A stretch of 62,445 nucleotides of DNA, from assembly GCA_030432295.1 (NCBI GenBank), contig JAUIHI010000037.1, positions 1 through 62,445 on the forward strand, written 5' to 3'. The number at the start of each line of letters is the position of its first letter. Positions within the stretch are counted from its first letter, which is position 1. Below are positions 25,739 through 33,526 of this stretch, piece by piece. The DNA is from Anaerolineae bacterium (GTDB lineage: Bacteria; Chloroflexota; Anaerolineae; Caldilineales; Caldilineaceae). The notes beneath the pieces are model-generated. The model searched no databases. It was not told where the DNA came from and was given only the letters and a program-made list of their open reading frames with translations. A program made the translations under genes and the position numbers.

Positions 25739-26821
25739 TCACAGACAAATTTCCACCAGCAGCGGGCAGTGGTCCGAGCCGAGGTTGTCTTGGATCACTT
25801 GCATTTTTGTCGTAGTCAGAGCGAGGGCAAAACGGCAGCCTGTGTGCATTGCGTAGTCCAGGCGCAGGACCGGCAGTGCAGGACTGTTCAGATACGGATT
25901 CAGCCGCCGGGGCCAGCTCCAGCCGGGACCGTTGCCCGCCTCCCGCCAGCCGTCCACCAGTTGGCTGGCAGCCCGACGGTAGGCGTCGCTGCCTTCGGTG
26001 CTGTTCCAATCCCCGGCCACCACAGCCGCCACTTTTCTGCGTTCAATCTCCGCCAATACCCAATCGATCTGCTGTTCCCGCAAACGGAGGAGGGCGGTCA
26101 GTCCGACGCGCCGCACTTCGTTGGTGGGGGAGATGAATTGGACACAGTAGATGTCGAGTTTATCCCCAGACCTGACAGGTGGGCCTGCCACATCAATGGC
26201 TCGACAGTCAATGACCGTTGGCCCACCTGTCAGGTCTAGAGTGACACGGGCGGCGAAGGGTTCAAAGCCGGGGTATTGCCAGAAGCCGGTGAGGGCGAAG
26301 GGGTGACGGCTGGCGATGCCGAAGCCCATCCCGTATTCCGGTGCGGGCAGCCAGAGCCGGTGGGGAAAGCAGTGGGCTAGCCCGGCATCCAACTGGGCCG
26401 CGTGGCTGGGGATGCATTCCTGAAAGAGCAGAATATCCGGGGTTGCCCGTTCCACCAGTTGCAGAAGCGGTGTCAGTCCCCGTTTGCGGTTGAGAAGATT
26501 GAAGGTGAGCAGCGAGAATTTACCGAACTCCCCGGTGGTGGGGCGAGGCGTATTTTGTAATGGGGACTTCTGTTGCAGCGGCGCGGGCCACATCCACCCA
26601 TTTTCCCTCTGCCAGAGCAGCCCCCCCGCGATTGCCCAGGCCAGCGCCGCCAACTTTGAGCGTCGCCAGAGGGCTGCGATGCCGGTGGGAATGGCGGCGG
26701 TGAGGAGCCACCAGGCCCAGGCGTTGGCGAGGGCAAGCCAGCCGTTGCGATCCCCCAGCAGCCGCCAGGCGGCCAGCCAGAGCAGAAAAACAAGTACGAG
26801 AAGGTCAAAAAGAGTAGACAT
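25739..26821 (-). CDS. Membrane-anchored endonuclease/exonuclease/phosphatase protein
   Basis: A 360-residue protein with two to three N-terminal membrane helices (about residues 4-75) followed by an EEP (DNase I-like) domain. Visible motifs are LLTFNLL, ILLFQE with the metal-binding Glu, VAGDWNS and the terminal SDHCPL with catalytic His. The catalytic domain most likely faces outside, as in similar membrane-bound EEP proteins of unknown substrate (phosphodiester, sphingomyelin or inositol phosphate). The ATG at 26821 starts the hydrophobic segment; an upstream start would add six residues. Divergent from the hydrolase gene at 26890. Confidence 0.85.
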   Translation of the reverse strand: MSTLFDLLVLVFLLWLAAWRLLGDRNGWLALANAWAWWLLTAAIPTGIAALWRRSKLAALAWAIAGGLLWQRENGWMWPAPLQQKSPLQNTPRPTTGEFGKFSLLTFNLLNRKRGLTPLLQLVERATPDILLFQECIPSHAAQLDAGLAHCFPHRLWLPAPEYGMGFGIASRHPFALTGFWQYPGFEPFAARVTLDLTGGPTVIDCRAIDVAGPPVRSGDKLDIYCVQFISPTNEVRRVGLTALLRLREQQIDWVLAEIERRKVAAVVAGDWNSTEGSDAYRRAASQLVDGWREAGNGPGWSWPRRLNPYLNSPALPVLRLDYAMHTGCRFALALTTTKMQVIQDNLGSDHCPLLVEICL

Positions 26822-26889
26822 AGCCGGGCAGTATAGCATATGATTGGGGAGAAGATTGATTCAATCCAGTCCCCTTTCAGGAGGTTTAT

Positions 26890-27939
26890 ATGGCAGAGTT
26901 GCAGGTGATTTCCACGTCCCGGCTGCGCACAGCCGTGCGTGTCAGCGGCGACCCGGACGGGATTCCGGTGCTGCTTGTGCATGGCAATGTGTCGTCGTCC
27001 CGTTTTTTCGACGAACTGATGGGGCTGCTGCCGCCGCTCTGGTATGTGCTGGCCCCGGACCTGCGGGGCTTTGGCGATTCGGAACGGCTGCCTGTGGACG
27101 CCCGGCGGGGGGTAGGTGATTATGCGGAGGATCTGCACAGTCTGGTCGAGGCGATGGGGCTGGCGGGGAGACCGGTTCATCTGTTGGGCTGGTCGTTGGG
27201 CGGCGGGGTGGCCATGCAATACGCCATCGACCACCCGACTCAGCTTGCCTCGCTGACGCTGGTGGCGCCGGTCTCGCCCTATGGCTTTGGGGGCACAAAG
27301 GATGCGGAGGGCACGCCCTGCTTCCCGGACTACGCGGGGTCGGGCGGAGGCACGGCCAACCCGGAGTTTGTCAAGCGGCTGGGCGAGGGGGACGCTGGCC
27401 AGGACAGCGACTTTTCCCCCCGCAATGTGATGAGCGCCTTTTACTTCAAGCCGCCCTTCCATCTGGAAGAAGAGCGGGAGAGCGCGTATGTGACGTCGAT
27501 GTTGCAGACTGCGGTGGGCGAGGGCAACTATCCCGGCGATATGACACCGTCGGCGAATTGGCCGATGATTGCACCGGGCCAGTCGGGCAATCTCAACAGT
27601 CTGGCAGCGGGCAATTTCAATACTGTGGCCATTGTGGATATGGACCCGAAGCCGCCGATCCTGTGGATACGGGGCGACAGCGACCAGATCGTCTCGGACA
27701 CTTCGCTCTTTGATTTGGGCTTTCTGGGGCAGATTGGCGCGGTGCCGGGTTGGCCGGGCGTGGATGTTTTTCCACCCCAGCCGATGCTGGCCCAGACCCG
27801 GGCTGTGCTGGAACGGTATCAGACAAATGGCGGACGTTATGAGGAGGAAGTCATTGAAGATGCGGGCCACTCCCCCCACATCGAGCAGCCCGAAGCCTTT
27901 TTGGAAGCGTTCGTAAGCTCGGTCCGACGCAACAGCTAA
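26890..27939 (+). CDS. Alpha/beta hydrolase
   Basis: A 349-residue alpha/beta hydrolase. HGNVSSS supplies the oxyanion hole, GWSLGG the nucleophile serine in the elbow, and DAGHSPHIEQPEAF the catalytic histidine near the C-terminus. A cap domain of about 100 residues sits after the elbow. It lacks a signal peptide and should be cytoplasmic; the substrate (ester, epoxide or haloalkane) is unknown. AGGAGG lies 7 bases before the ATG, an ideal ribosome binding site. It is a single gene facing away from the EEP gene. Confidence 0.92.
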   Translation: MAELQVISTSRLRTAVRVSGDPDGIPVLLVHGNVSSSRFFDELMGLLPPLWYVLAPDLRGFGDSERLPVDARRGVGDYAEDLHSLVEAMGLAGRPVHLLGWSLGGGVAMQYAIDHPTQLASLTLVAPVSPYGFGGTKDAEGTPCFPDYAGSGGGTANPEFVKRLGEGDAGQDSDFSPRNVMSAFYFKPPFHLEEERESAYVTSMLQTAVGEGNYPGDMTPSANWPMIAPGQSGNLNSLAAGNFNTVAIVDMDPKPPILWIRGDSDQIVSDTSLFDLGFLGQIGAVPGWPGVDVFPPQPMLAQTRAVLERYQTNGGRYEEEVIEDAGHSPHIEQPEAFLEAFVSSVRRNS

Positions 27940-28023
27940 TCCCAATACAGTAGAACGCCCCACCAGTCTGTGACCAGTGGGGCGTTCTATTTTTCTGTCA
28001 GTTTTCAGGGTTGGCTCGTTGTA

Positions 28024-28389
28024 TCAGCCAGCGTTATTCTTCTGAGGTCCGTTCCAGTTGACCGATGCAATGGCGTCATCCTGCGGGCCATTCCAGTTGA
28101 CCGATGCGACAGCGTCATCCTGCGGGCCATTCCAGTTGACCGATGCGACGGCGTCATCTAAAGGGCCGTTCCAGTTGACCGATGCGATTGCGTCATCCAA
28201 AGGGCCGTTCCAGTTGACCGATGCAATGGCGTCATCCAAAGGGCCGTTCCAGTTGACCGATGCAAGCATCAATTTTTCACTGTTCCAGTTGACGGCCAGG
28301 GCTTCTGAATTGGTAGCAACCAACGAAATGGCACTGATGATCAAAAGACTGAGGGCGATAATCAGGACAGTTCTGCTCTTGAGGTTCAT
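28024..28389 (-). CDS. Secreted tandem-repeat protein (13-residue ASVNWNGP repeats)
   Basis: A 121-residue protein with a clear signal peptide (residues 1-32, hydrophobic VLIIALSLLIISAISLV, then ATNSEALA). The mature part is almost only repeats: six copies of SVNWNGP spaced 13 residues, with a unit ASVNWNGPLDDAI, preceded by a decayed first unit (AVNWNSEKLML). The DNA repeats at 39 bp. GGGAGAAAAG precedes the ATG. No family is recognised. Repeated Trp/Asn/Gly-Pro units suggest a surface or extracellular structural peptide, an amyloid-like or carbohydrate-binding repeat, or a multi-core peptide precursor; no processing enzyme is adjacent. Confidence 0.8.
   Translation of the reverse strand: MNLKSRTVLIIALSLLIISAISLVATNSEALAVNWNSEKLMLASVNWNGPLDDAIASVNWNGPLDDAIASVNWNGPLDDAVASVNWNGPQDDAVASVNWNGPQDDAIASVNWNGPQKNNAG
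28044..28262. repeat. 39-bp coding tandem repeat
   Basis: Six near-identical 39-bp units within the secreted repeat gene. Differences between units are few and cluster at the Leu/Gln and Ile/Val codons, indicating recent unequal exchange. Confidence 0.85.
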
Positions 28390-28714
28390 TGTTCTTTTCT
28401 CCCAAAGAATAATCGTTAGGTTGGTTACACGTTATCAAACCATTTACTTTCTTCACTTGACACGATGGTACTACGGTACTAGTCCGGTGTCAACCCCATT
28501 TGCGCCAAAAATAGACGATATACGCATAATTGCCTATTCCTTACGTAATAAATTTGTGCATATCCACAACCAGAGTCATTGTCCCCATCCATTTTGCCCC
28601 GTGCCACAGGGAATCCCTCCATTTTAGAAGTCAGGCTGTCCGTAGGTCTGCGAATTTGTGGTATAGTATAGGCATTCAATATCTTGCATTCAGCGCGATC
28701 TGAAGGAGACCTTT
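28390..28714. other. Divergent regulatory spacer
   Basis: 325 bp between the repeat-protein gene and the molybdenum hydroxylase gene. AT-rich around 28400-28560. It holds the minus-strand promoter listed separately and a TATAGT/TATAGG stretch (about 28660-28672) that could serve the plus-strand gene. No open frame is convincing. Confidence 0.45.
28465..28493 (-). promoter_or_regulatory. Promoter of the secreted repeat gene
   Basis: On the minus strand: TTGACA (28493-28488), a 17-bp spacer and TACCAT (28470-28465). The -35 is perfect, the -10 matches 4 of 6. It lies about 75 bp before the start codon. Confidence 0.5.
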
Positions 28715-31700
28715 ATGCCCCGCCTGCACCTGACTGTCAACGGCATCGAACGCGAGTTGGACGTACCCGCCAGCCGCTATCTGGCCGAAGTGTTACGCTA
28801 CGATCTGAAACTGACCGGCACGAAAATCGGCTGCAACGAGGCCGAATGTGGAGCGTGTACAGTCGTCGTCAACGGCCAGCCTGTGGACTCCTGCATCTAT
28901 CCGGCCTTCAAAGCCCAGGACGCGGCGGTGACGACGATCGAAGGACTGGCGGCGGAATGGGAAGCGAGAGACGGCGGACAGCAGACGGCCGACGGCGACG
29001 CGCAATTCGCAATTCGCAATTCGCAACTCCATCCCCTGCAAGCCGCGTTTGTGATGCACGGCGCGACCCAATGCGGTTTCTGCACCCCGGGCTTTTTGAT
29101 GCAGGCCAAGACGCTGCTGGACGAAAATCCGAATCCCAGCGACGAAGAAATCGCACATTGCCTGAAGGATACCTTCTGCCGCTGCACGGGCTATGCGTCG
29201 ATCATCAGCGCGGTGAAGGCCGCGGGGGAGCAGATGCGCACAGGCCATCTGCCCGGCCCTCAATTGCCGGAGGTGATGGAACCCTTGCACCAGATCGGCC
29301 ACCCCCACGAGCGGCCCGACGCGGTGGCAAAGGTGACCGGCGCAGCCCTCTACACCGACGATTACCTCTTTGACGGGATGCTCCACGCCGCGACGTTGCG
29401 CAGCGCTCACCCCCACGCCCGCATTCTTTCGATTGACACATCCGCGGCCGCGGCCCTTCCCGGCGTCCACGCGGTGCTGACCCACGCGGATGTGCCCGGG
29501 GACCCGCGGCACGGGCTGGTGGAAAACGACTGGCCCGTCTTCGCCGGGGGCAAATATCCGGCCCGCTACGTGGGCGATCCGCTTGCGCTGGTAGTGGCTG
29601 AGACAGAAGCGTTGGCCCGGCAGGCGTTGGGGCTGATCGAAGTGGCGTACGAAGTCTTGCCGTCAGTCACCGACCCGGTGGCGGCGCGCCGGGAAGACGC
29701 ACCGGTCCTGCACCCGGACCGGCCCACAGGCAATCTGCTCAAACACATCAAAGTGCGCAGCGGCGACGTTTCGTTGGGCTTTGCCGAGGCCGATGTGATT
29801 GTGGAGCGAACCTATCGCACGCCCATGACCGAGCACGCCTTTTTAGAGCCAGAATGTTCGGTGGCTGTGCCCGCGGGCTACGACGCCGAGCACCAGAAGC
29901 TGACAATTTATGTGGGCAGCCAGATTCCCTACAGCGACCGGCGGCAGGTGGCCAAGAGTCTGGGGCTGGAGGATGAGCAGGTGCGGGTGCTGGGCACACT
30001 GATGGGCGGCGGCTTCGGCGGCAAAGAGGACATCGCCGGTCAGGTCCACGCCGCGCTGGCCGCGCAGGTGACGGGACGACCGGTCAAAATTCTCTACAGC
30101 CGCAGCGAGAGTCTGCGCTTCCATCCCAAACGCCACGGCACGCTGATTCGGGTCAAAACCGGCGCGCGGCGGGACGGCACACTGACCGCAGTCGAAGCCG
30201 AACTCTACGGGGACAGCGGGGCCTATGCCAGCTTGGGCGAAAAGGTGATGACCCGGGCCACCACCCACGCCACCGGCCCGTATGTGGTTCCCAATTCCAA
30301 AATCGACTGCTATGCGATGTACACCAACAACGCGCCCTGCGGCGCGTTCCGAGGCTTCGGCGTCACCCAATCGGCCTTTGCCGTGGAAAGTAATATGGAC
30401 ATCCTGGCCGAGCAGTTGGGAATGGACCCCGCGGAATTGCGCCGCAAGAACGCCATGCGCGTCGGCGCAACGACAGCGACGGGGCAGTTGCTGCGGGAGA
30501 GTGTGGGGCTGTTGGATTGTCTCGATAGAGTAGAAGCGGATATTCGGACGGCAGACGGCAGACGGCAGACGGCGGAAGTGGCGGATCAGAGTGCGGTCGG
30601 CGGTCGGCGGTCGGCGGTCAGTCCTTGGCTTCCCTATCAGATCGGGTCAAAACGCTACGCCTGGGGCATTGCCGCGGGCTACAAGAACACCGGGCTGGGC
30701 GGGGGCGCGCCGGACAAATCCACGGCGGAGGTGGAGGTTTTTCCCGACGGCACTGCCGAAATCCGCACCAGCAGCGCGGAGATGGGACAGAATCTGATCG
30801 GCGTGCTGGCCGCCTGCACCGCCGAAGAGCTGGGCCTGCCTATCGACGCGGTGCGGGTGCTGGTGATGGACACGGACCGCACGCCGGACGGCGGTCCCAC
30901 CACCGCCAGCCGCCAGACGTATGTGAGTGGCAACGCGGCCCGATTGGTCGCCCGCTCCATGCGCCAGCAGATGCAGGCCGTCCTGGCCGAGAAGTTCGAC
31001 GTCCACCCGGATGTGATCGCCTTCCACGAGGGGCTGGCGTATGTGGACGAGGCGCGGCTCGCGCAGGTTCACGGGGCGAATGGAAACGGGACGGCGGACG
31101 GCGGACGGCAGACGAACGGAAATGGCAATGGTTCCGTAACTCGCAACTCGCACCTCGCAACTCGCACTATTTCCTTCGGCGAAGCCGTCCAGTCGATGCT
31201 GGCTGAGGGTCGGGACGCCAAATTGCAGTACGAATACTGGGCACCCAAAACCCAGCCGCTGGGGACCGGGGGCGATATGCACTTTGCCTTCTCCTATGCG
31301 GTCCACGCCGCGCTCGTCAGTGTAGACACGGAGACCGGCGAAGTGGCGGTGGAGCGGGTCATCACTGGCCACGACGTGGGACGGGCCATCAATCCCCTGA
31401 GCCTGACCGGCCAGTTGGACGGCGGGGTGGTGATGGGGATGGGCAACGCGCTGACCGAGCATTACATTGTGGAGGAGGGCGTGCCCTGGACCGAGCGGCT
31501 GGGCCAGTACAAAATGCCCGGCATCAAAATGACGCCCCAGATGACCCATCACATTGTCGAGCACCAGACTGAGGACGGTCCCTACGGCGCCAAGGGTGTG
31601 GGCGAGATCAGCTCCATCCCCATCAGTCCGGCCATCACCAACGCCATCTACAACGCAGTGGGCGTGCGCTGTCTGGCCCTGCCCGTGGACCAGGACGCGC

Positions 31701-31756
31701 TGCTCCTGGCGATGCAGGCGGGGACGCGGGAGATTGACAAGCGCTGGGGGGATTGA
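28715..31756 (+). CDS. Molybdenum hydroxylase, fused Fe-S and Mo-cofactor subunits
   Basis: A 1013-residue xanthine dehydrogenase/aldehyde oxidoreductase family enzyme. The N-terminal part has a plant-type [2Fe-2S] domain (CNEAECGAC, then a fourth Cys in DSC) and the helical second [2Fe-2S] domain (CGFCTPG, CRCTGY). The rest is the molybdopterin-cytosine-dinucleotide domain, with GGGFGGK and the catalytic glutamate in KGVGE near the C-terminus. There is no FAD domain, the layout of Desulfovibrio aldehyde oxidoreductase, so electrons must go to a separate carrier. Three in-frame insertions of repeat DNA lie at residues about 83-107, 609-637 and 787-819, in probable surface loops. AAGGAG precedes the ATG. 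Confidence 0.93.
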   Translation: MPRLHLTVNGIERELDVPASRYLAEVLRYDLKLTGTKIGCNEAECGACTVVVNGQPVDSCIYPAFKAQDAAVTTIEGLAAEWEARDGGQQTADGDAQFAIRNSQLHPLQAAFVMHGATQCGFCTPGFLMQAKTLLDENPNPSDEEIAHCLKDTFCRCTGYASIISAVKAAGEQMRTGHLPGPQLPEVMEPLHQIGHPHERPDAVAKVTGAALYTDDYLFDGMLHAATLRSAHPHARILSIDTSAAAALPGVHAVLTHADVPGDPRHGLVENDWPVFAGGKYPARYVGDPLALVVAETEALARQALGLIEVAYEVLPSVTDPVAARREDAPVLHPDRPTGNLLKHIKVRSGDVSLGFAEADVIVERTYRTPMTEHAFLEPECSVAVPAGYDAEHQKLTIYVGSQIPYSDRRQVAKSLGLEDEQVRVLGTLMGGGFGGKEDIAGQVHAALAAQVTGRPVKILYSRSESLRFHPKRHGTLIRVKTGARRDGTLTAVEAELYGDSGAYASLGEKVMTRATTHATGPYVVPNSKIDCYAMYTNNAPCGAFRGFGVTQSAFAVESNMDILAEQLGMDPAELRRKNAMRVGATTATGQLLRESVGLLDCLDRVEADIRTADGRRQTAEVADQSAVGGRRSAVSPWLPYQIGSKRYAWGIAAGYKNTGLGGGAPDKSTAEVEVFPDGTAEIRTSSAEMGQNLIGVLAACTAEELGLPIDAVRVLVMDTDRTPDGGPTTASRQTYVSGNAARLVARSMRQQMQAVLAEKFDVHPDVIAFHEGLAYVDEARLAQVHGANGNGTADGGRQTNGNGNGSVTRNSHLATRTISFGEAVQSMLAEGRDAKLQYEYWAPKTQPLGTGGDMHFAFSYAVHAALVSVDTETGEVAVERVITGHDVGRAINPLSLTGQLDGGVVMGMGNALTEHYIVEEGVPWTERLGQYKMPGIKMTPQMTHHIVEHQTEDGPYGAKGVGEISSIPISPAITNAIYNAVGVRCLALPVDQDALLLAMQAGTREIDKRWGD
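28961..29035 (+). repeat. In-frame repeat insertion 1 in the Mo hydroxylase
   Basis: GACGGCGGACAGCAGACGG followed by three CGCAATT units. It separates the two Fe-S domains and codes for a polar, low-complexity loop (GGQQTADGDAQFAIRNSQ). Related words occur at 17833-17860, outside genes. Confidence 0.7.
30546..30620 (+). repeat. In-frame repeat insertion 2 in the Mo hydroxylase
   Basis: Three GGCAGAC units and four GGTCGGC units form an inverted-style pair around a short centre. Codes for RTADGRRQTAEVADQ and SAVGGRRSAV, sequence foreign to the enzyme family. Confidence 0.7.
31082..31166 (+). repeat. In-frame repeat insertion 3 in the Mo hydroxylase
   Basis: GGCGGACGGCGGACGGCAGACG-type units and three ACTCGCA units. 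Codes for NGTADGGRQTNGNGNGS and NSHLATR, again a low-complexity loop. Confidence 0.7.
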
Positions 31757-31783
31757 AAGTGGCGCATGAAGATCGGATCAGTG

Positions 31784-31910
31784 AGCGTCGGTTGAGTAGC
31801 CGAGTCTTCGAGGCGTATCGAAACCAAGCGAACGGGTATACCAGTCTGAGCGCTCTACCCGCTAGGTTTCGATACGGCGGGAAAAAGCACCCGCCTACTC
31901 AACCGGCGCT
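31784..31910 (+). repeat. Dispersed inverted-repeat element, copy 2 (family A)
   Basis: 127 bp, nearly identical in layout to 12945-13070: outer ends GGTTGAGTAG and CTACTCAACCGGCGCT, inner pair GGCGTATCGAAACC and GGTTTCGATACGGC. It lies between the molybdenum hydroxylase and PhyH genes. Confidence 0.8.
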
Positions 31911-31945
31911 AGTCTTTGTGCTTTTTCCGTATGGAGGATTTGACT

Positions 31946-32830
31946 ATGCAGTTTAATGGCATGACCGATTTGTACAACCGCCCCTTCCCCGCGCTGACCC
32001 CCGCCCAGCGCTATCACTTTGACGTCTACGGCTACGTCGTAGTCGAAAATACGCTGACGGAAAACGAAGTGGGCACGCTGCAGGAGGCATTGCAGAAGCT
32101 CAAGCAAGACCTGGTAGCGACCGGTGATCCGACCAGCGCGCTTGTACGCAACGCGCGCGCCTCCGCCTACAAGCCCCATCACATCCACCTTTCCCACGTG
32201 ATGGAGAGCGACCCAGCCATTCTGGACTATCTGACCCACCCCCGGCTGCTGGCGATGGTGGAAGAGGTGGTGGGCGGCTCGGTGCGCATCGAAGAATCGG
32301 AAGCGATTATCAATTCCCGGGACCCAAATGCGGAACCGAACGCGCCCCTGACCTACGGCTTCCACACGGGAACCCGCCCCCCCTACGGCACCTACACGGA
32401 AAATGGCCTCTACCACTGCAATTTCGTCAAAACCCTGACAAATCTGACCGATCTCGGCCCAGACGACGGGGGGACGGTCTGCATTGCGGGCAGCCACAAA
32501 ATCCAGTGCAGCGAGGCGGAGATTATCGCCTGCGCCTACGAAGACCCGTCGCTGATCCACCAGGTGATTGCGCCGGCTGGCTCGACGCTGCTCTTCGGCG
32601 AAGCACTGATCCACGCCACCGGGCGCATCCGCAGTGACCGGGAGCGGGTGATTCTGATCGGCGGCTATACACCGCCGATGTTCCAGGCGTGGGCGGGCCA
32701 GGAACCCAGCGCCGAATTTGTGGCCCAGACGCCGGAGAGCCTGCGTCCGCTGGTCACTGGCAGCGACAAATGGCGCTGGCAACGGCGCTTCCGCACCCTG
32801 GGAATGCCAATGGAGCAATCCGCCCAATGA
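31946..32830 (+). CDS. Phytanoyl-CoA dioxygenase (PhyH) family protein
   Basis: A 294-residue Fe(II)/2-oxoglutarate-dependent oxygenase. The family start RYHFDVYGYVVVENTLTENEV is clear. Candidate iron ligands are in GFHTG near the middle and in a later His (LIHATGR), with Arg following for 2-oxoglutarate. Substrate unknown. ATGGAGG lies 8 bases before the chosen ATG; ten more codons upstream are open but fall in spacer. The stop overlaps the next start (ATGA), so it is coupled to the GNAT gene. Confidence 0.87.
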   Translation: MQFNGMTDLYNRPFPALTPAQRYHFDVYGYVVVENTLTENEVGTLQEALQKLKQDLVATGDPTSALVRNARASAYKPHHIHLSHVMESDPAILDYLTHPRLLAMVEEVVGGSVRIEESEAIINSRDPNAEPNAPLTYGFHTGTRPPYGTYTENGLYHCNFVKTLTNLTDLGPDDGGTVCIAGSHKIQCSEAEIIACAYEDPSLIHQVIAPAGSTLLFGEALIHATGRIRSDRERVILIGGYTPPMFQAWAGQEPSAEFVAQTPESLRPLVTGSDKWRWQRRFRTLGMPMEQSAQ

Positions 32831-33435
32831 CCGAATCAGCCCAAACAGCCATCCCAGCCCCACCGCCCGAACAGTTGCGGATGATCTGGCCCCCGGAGCG
32901 TCTGGACGCGCCCCCGGCGGTGACGATCCACCCGGACTACGAACTGCGCACATTTCGGACGAGCAGCGCAGAGGACCTGAACGGCTGGTATCGGCTGATG
33001 GAACTGGCCGGTTTTGGCGTCTGGGACGAGGCCCGGCTGGCCCCAATTCTGGCCCGGATTCTGCCCAATGGCTGGTTCTTCGCCGAGCATCGGGAGACGG
33101 GTGTGCTGGCTGCTTCGGCAATGGCCTGCCACGAACCCCGGCCCCTGCACCCCTTCGGCGGCGCGCTCAATTGGGTCTGTGGCGACCCGGCCCACCGGGG
33201 CAAGGGGCTGGGGATGAGCGTCTGCGCGGCAGTGACGGCCCGGCTGCTGGCCGCGGGCTACGAGAATATCTTCCTGCTCACCGACGATTTTCGTCTGCCC
33301 GCGATTGCGATTTATCTCCGGCTCGGCTATCAGCCCCTCCTCTTTGCACCGGATATGGTGGAGCGGTGGCGGGTGGTCTACGAGCAGTTAGGCCGAACCG
33401 ATTATGCAAAAGTGACGGCAGACGACGGACGATAG
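32827..33435 (+). CDS. GNAT family N-acetyltransferase
   Basis: A 202-residue acetyltransferase with the acetyl-CoA loop HRGKGLGMSVCAAVTARLL and the C-terminal IYLRLGYQPLL. It starts in the ATGA overlap with the PhyH gene, so both are made together and may act on the same metabolite. The last residues (TADDGR) and the stop codon are encoded by the GACGGCAGACGACGG spacer repeat, suggesting the repeat replaced the original end. Confidence 0.87.
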   Translation: MTESAQTAIPAPPPEQLRMIWPPERLDAPPAVTIHPDYELRTFRTSSAEDLNGWYRLMELAGFGVWDEARLAPILARILPNGWFFAEHRETGVLAASAMACHEPRPLHPFGGALNWVCGDPAHRGKGLGMSVCAAVTARLLAAGYENIFLLTDDFRLPAIAIYLRLGYQPLLFAPDMVERWRVVYEQLGRTDYAKVTADDGR

Positions 33436-33526
33436 ACGAACGAATGGCATGAATAGGTGCTTTCGGTTCGTCCTCCGTCTGCCGTCCATCTCTCCGTTCA
33501 CAACTCACCCACAGGAGACCCCATCC

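Noticed and set aside
28044-28262. Regular 39-bp repeats that look like a CRISPR array
   Set aside because: Units are directly adjacent with no unique spacers, stay in one reading frame behind a signal peptide, and no cas gene is near.
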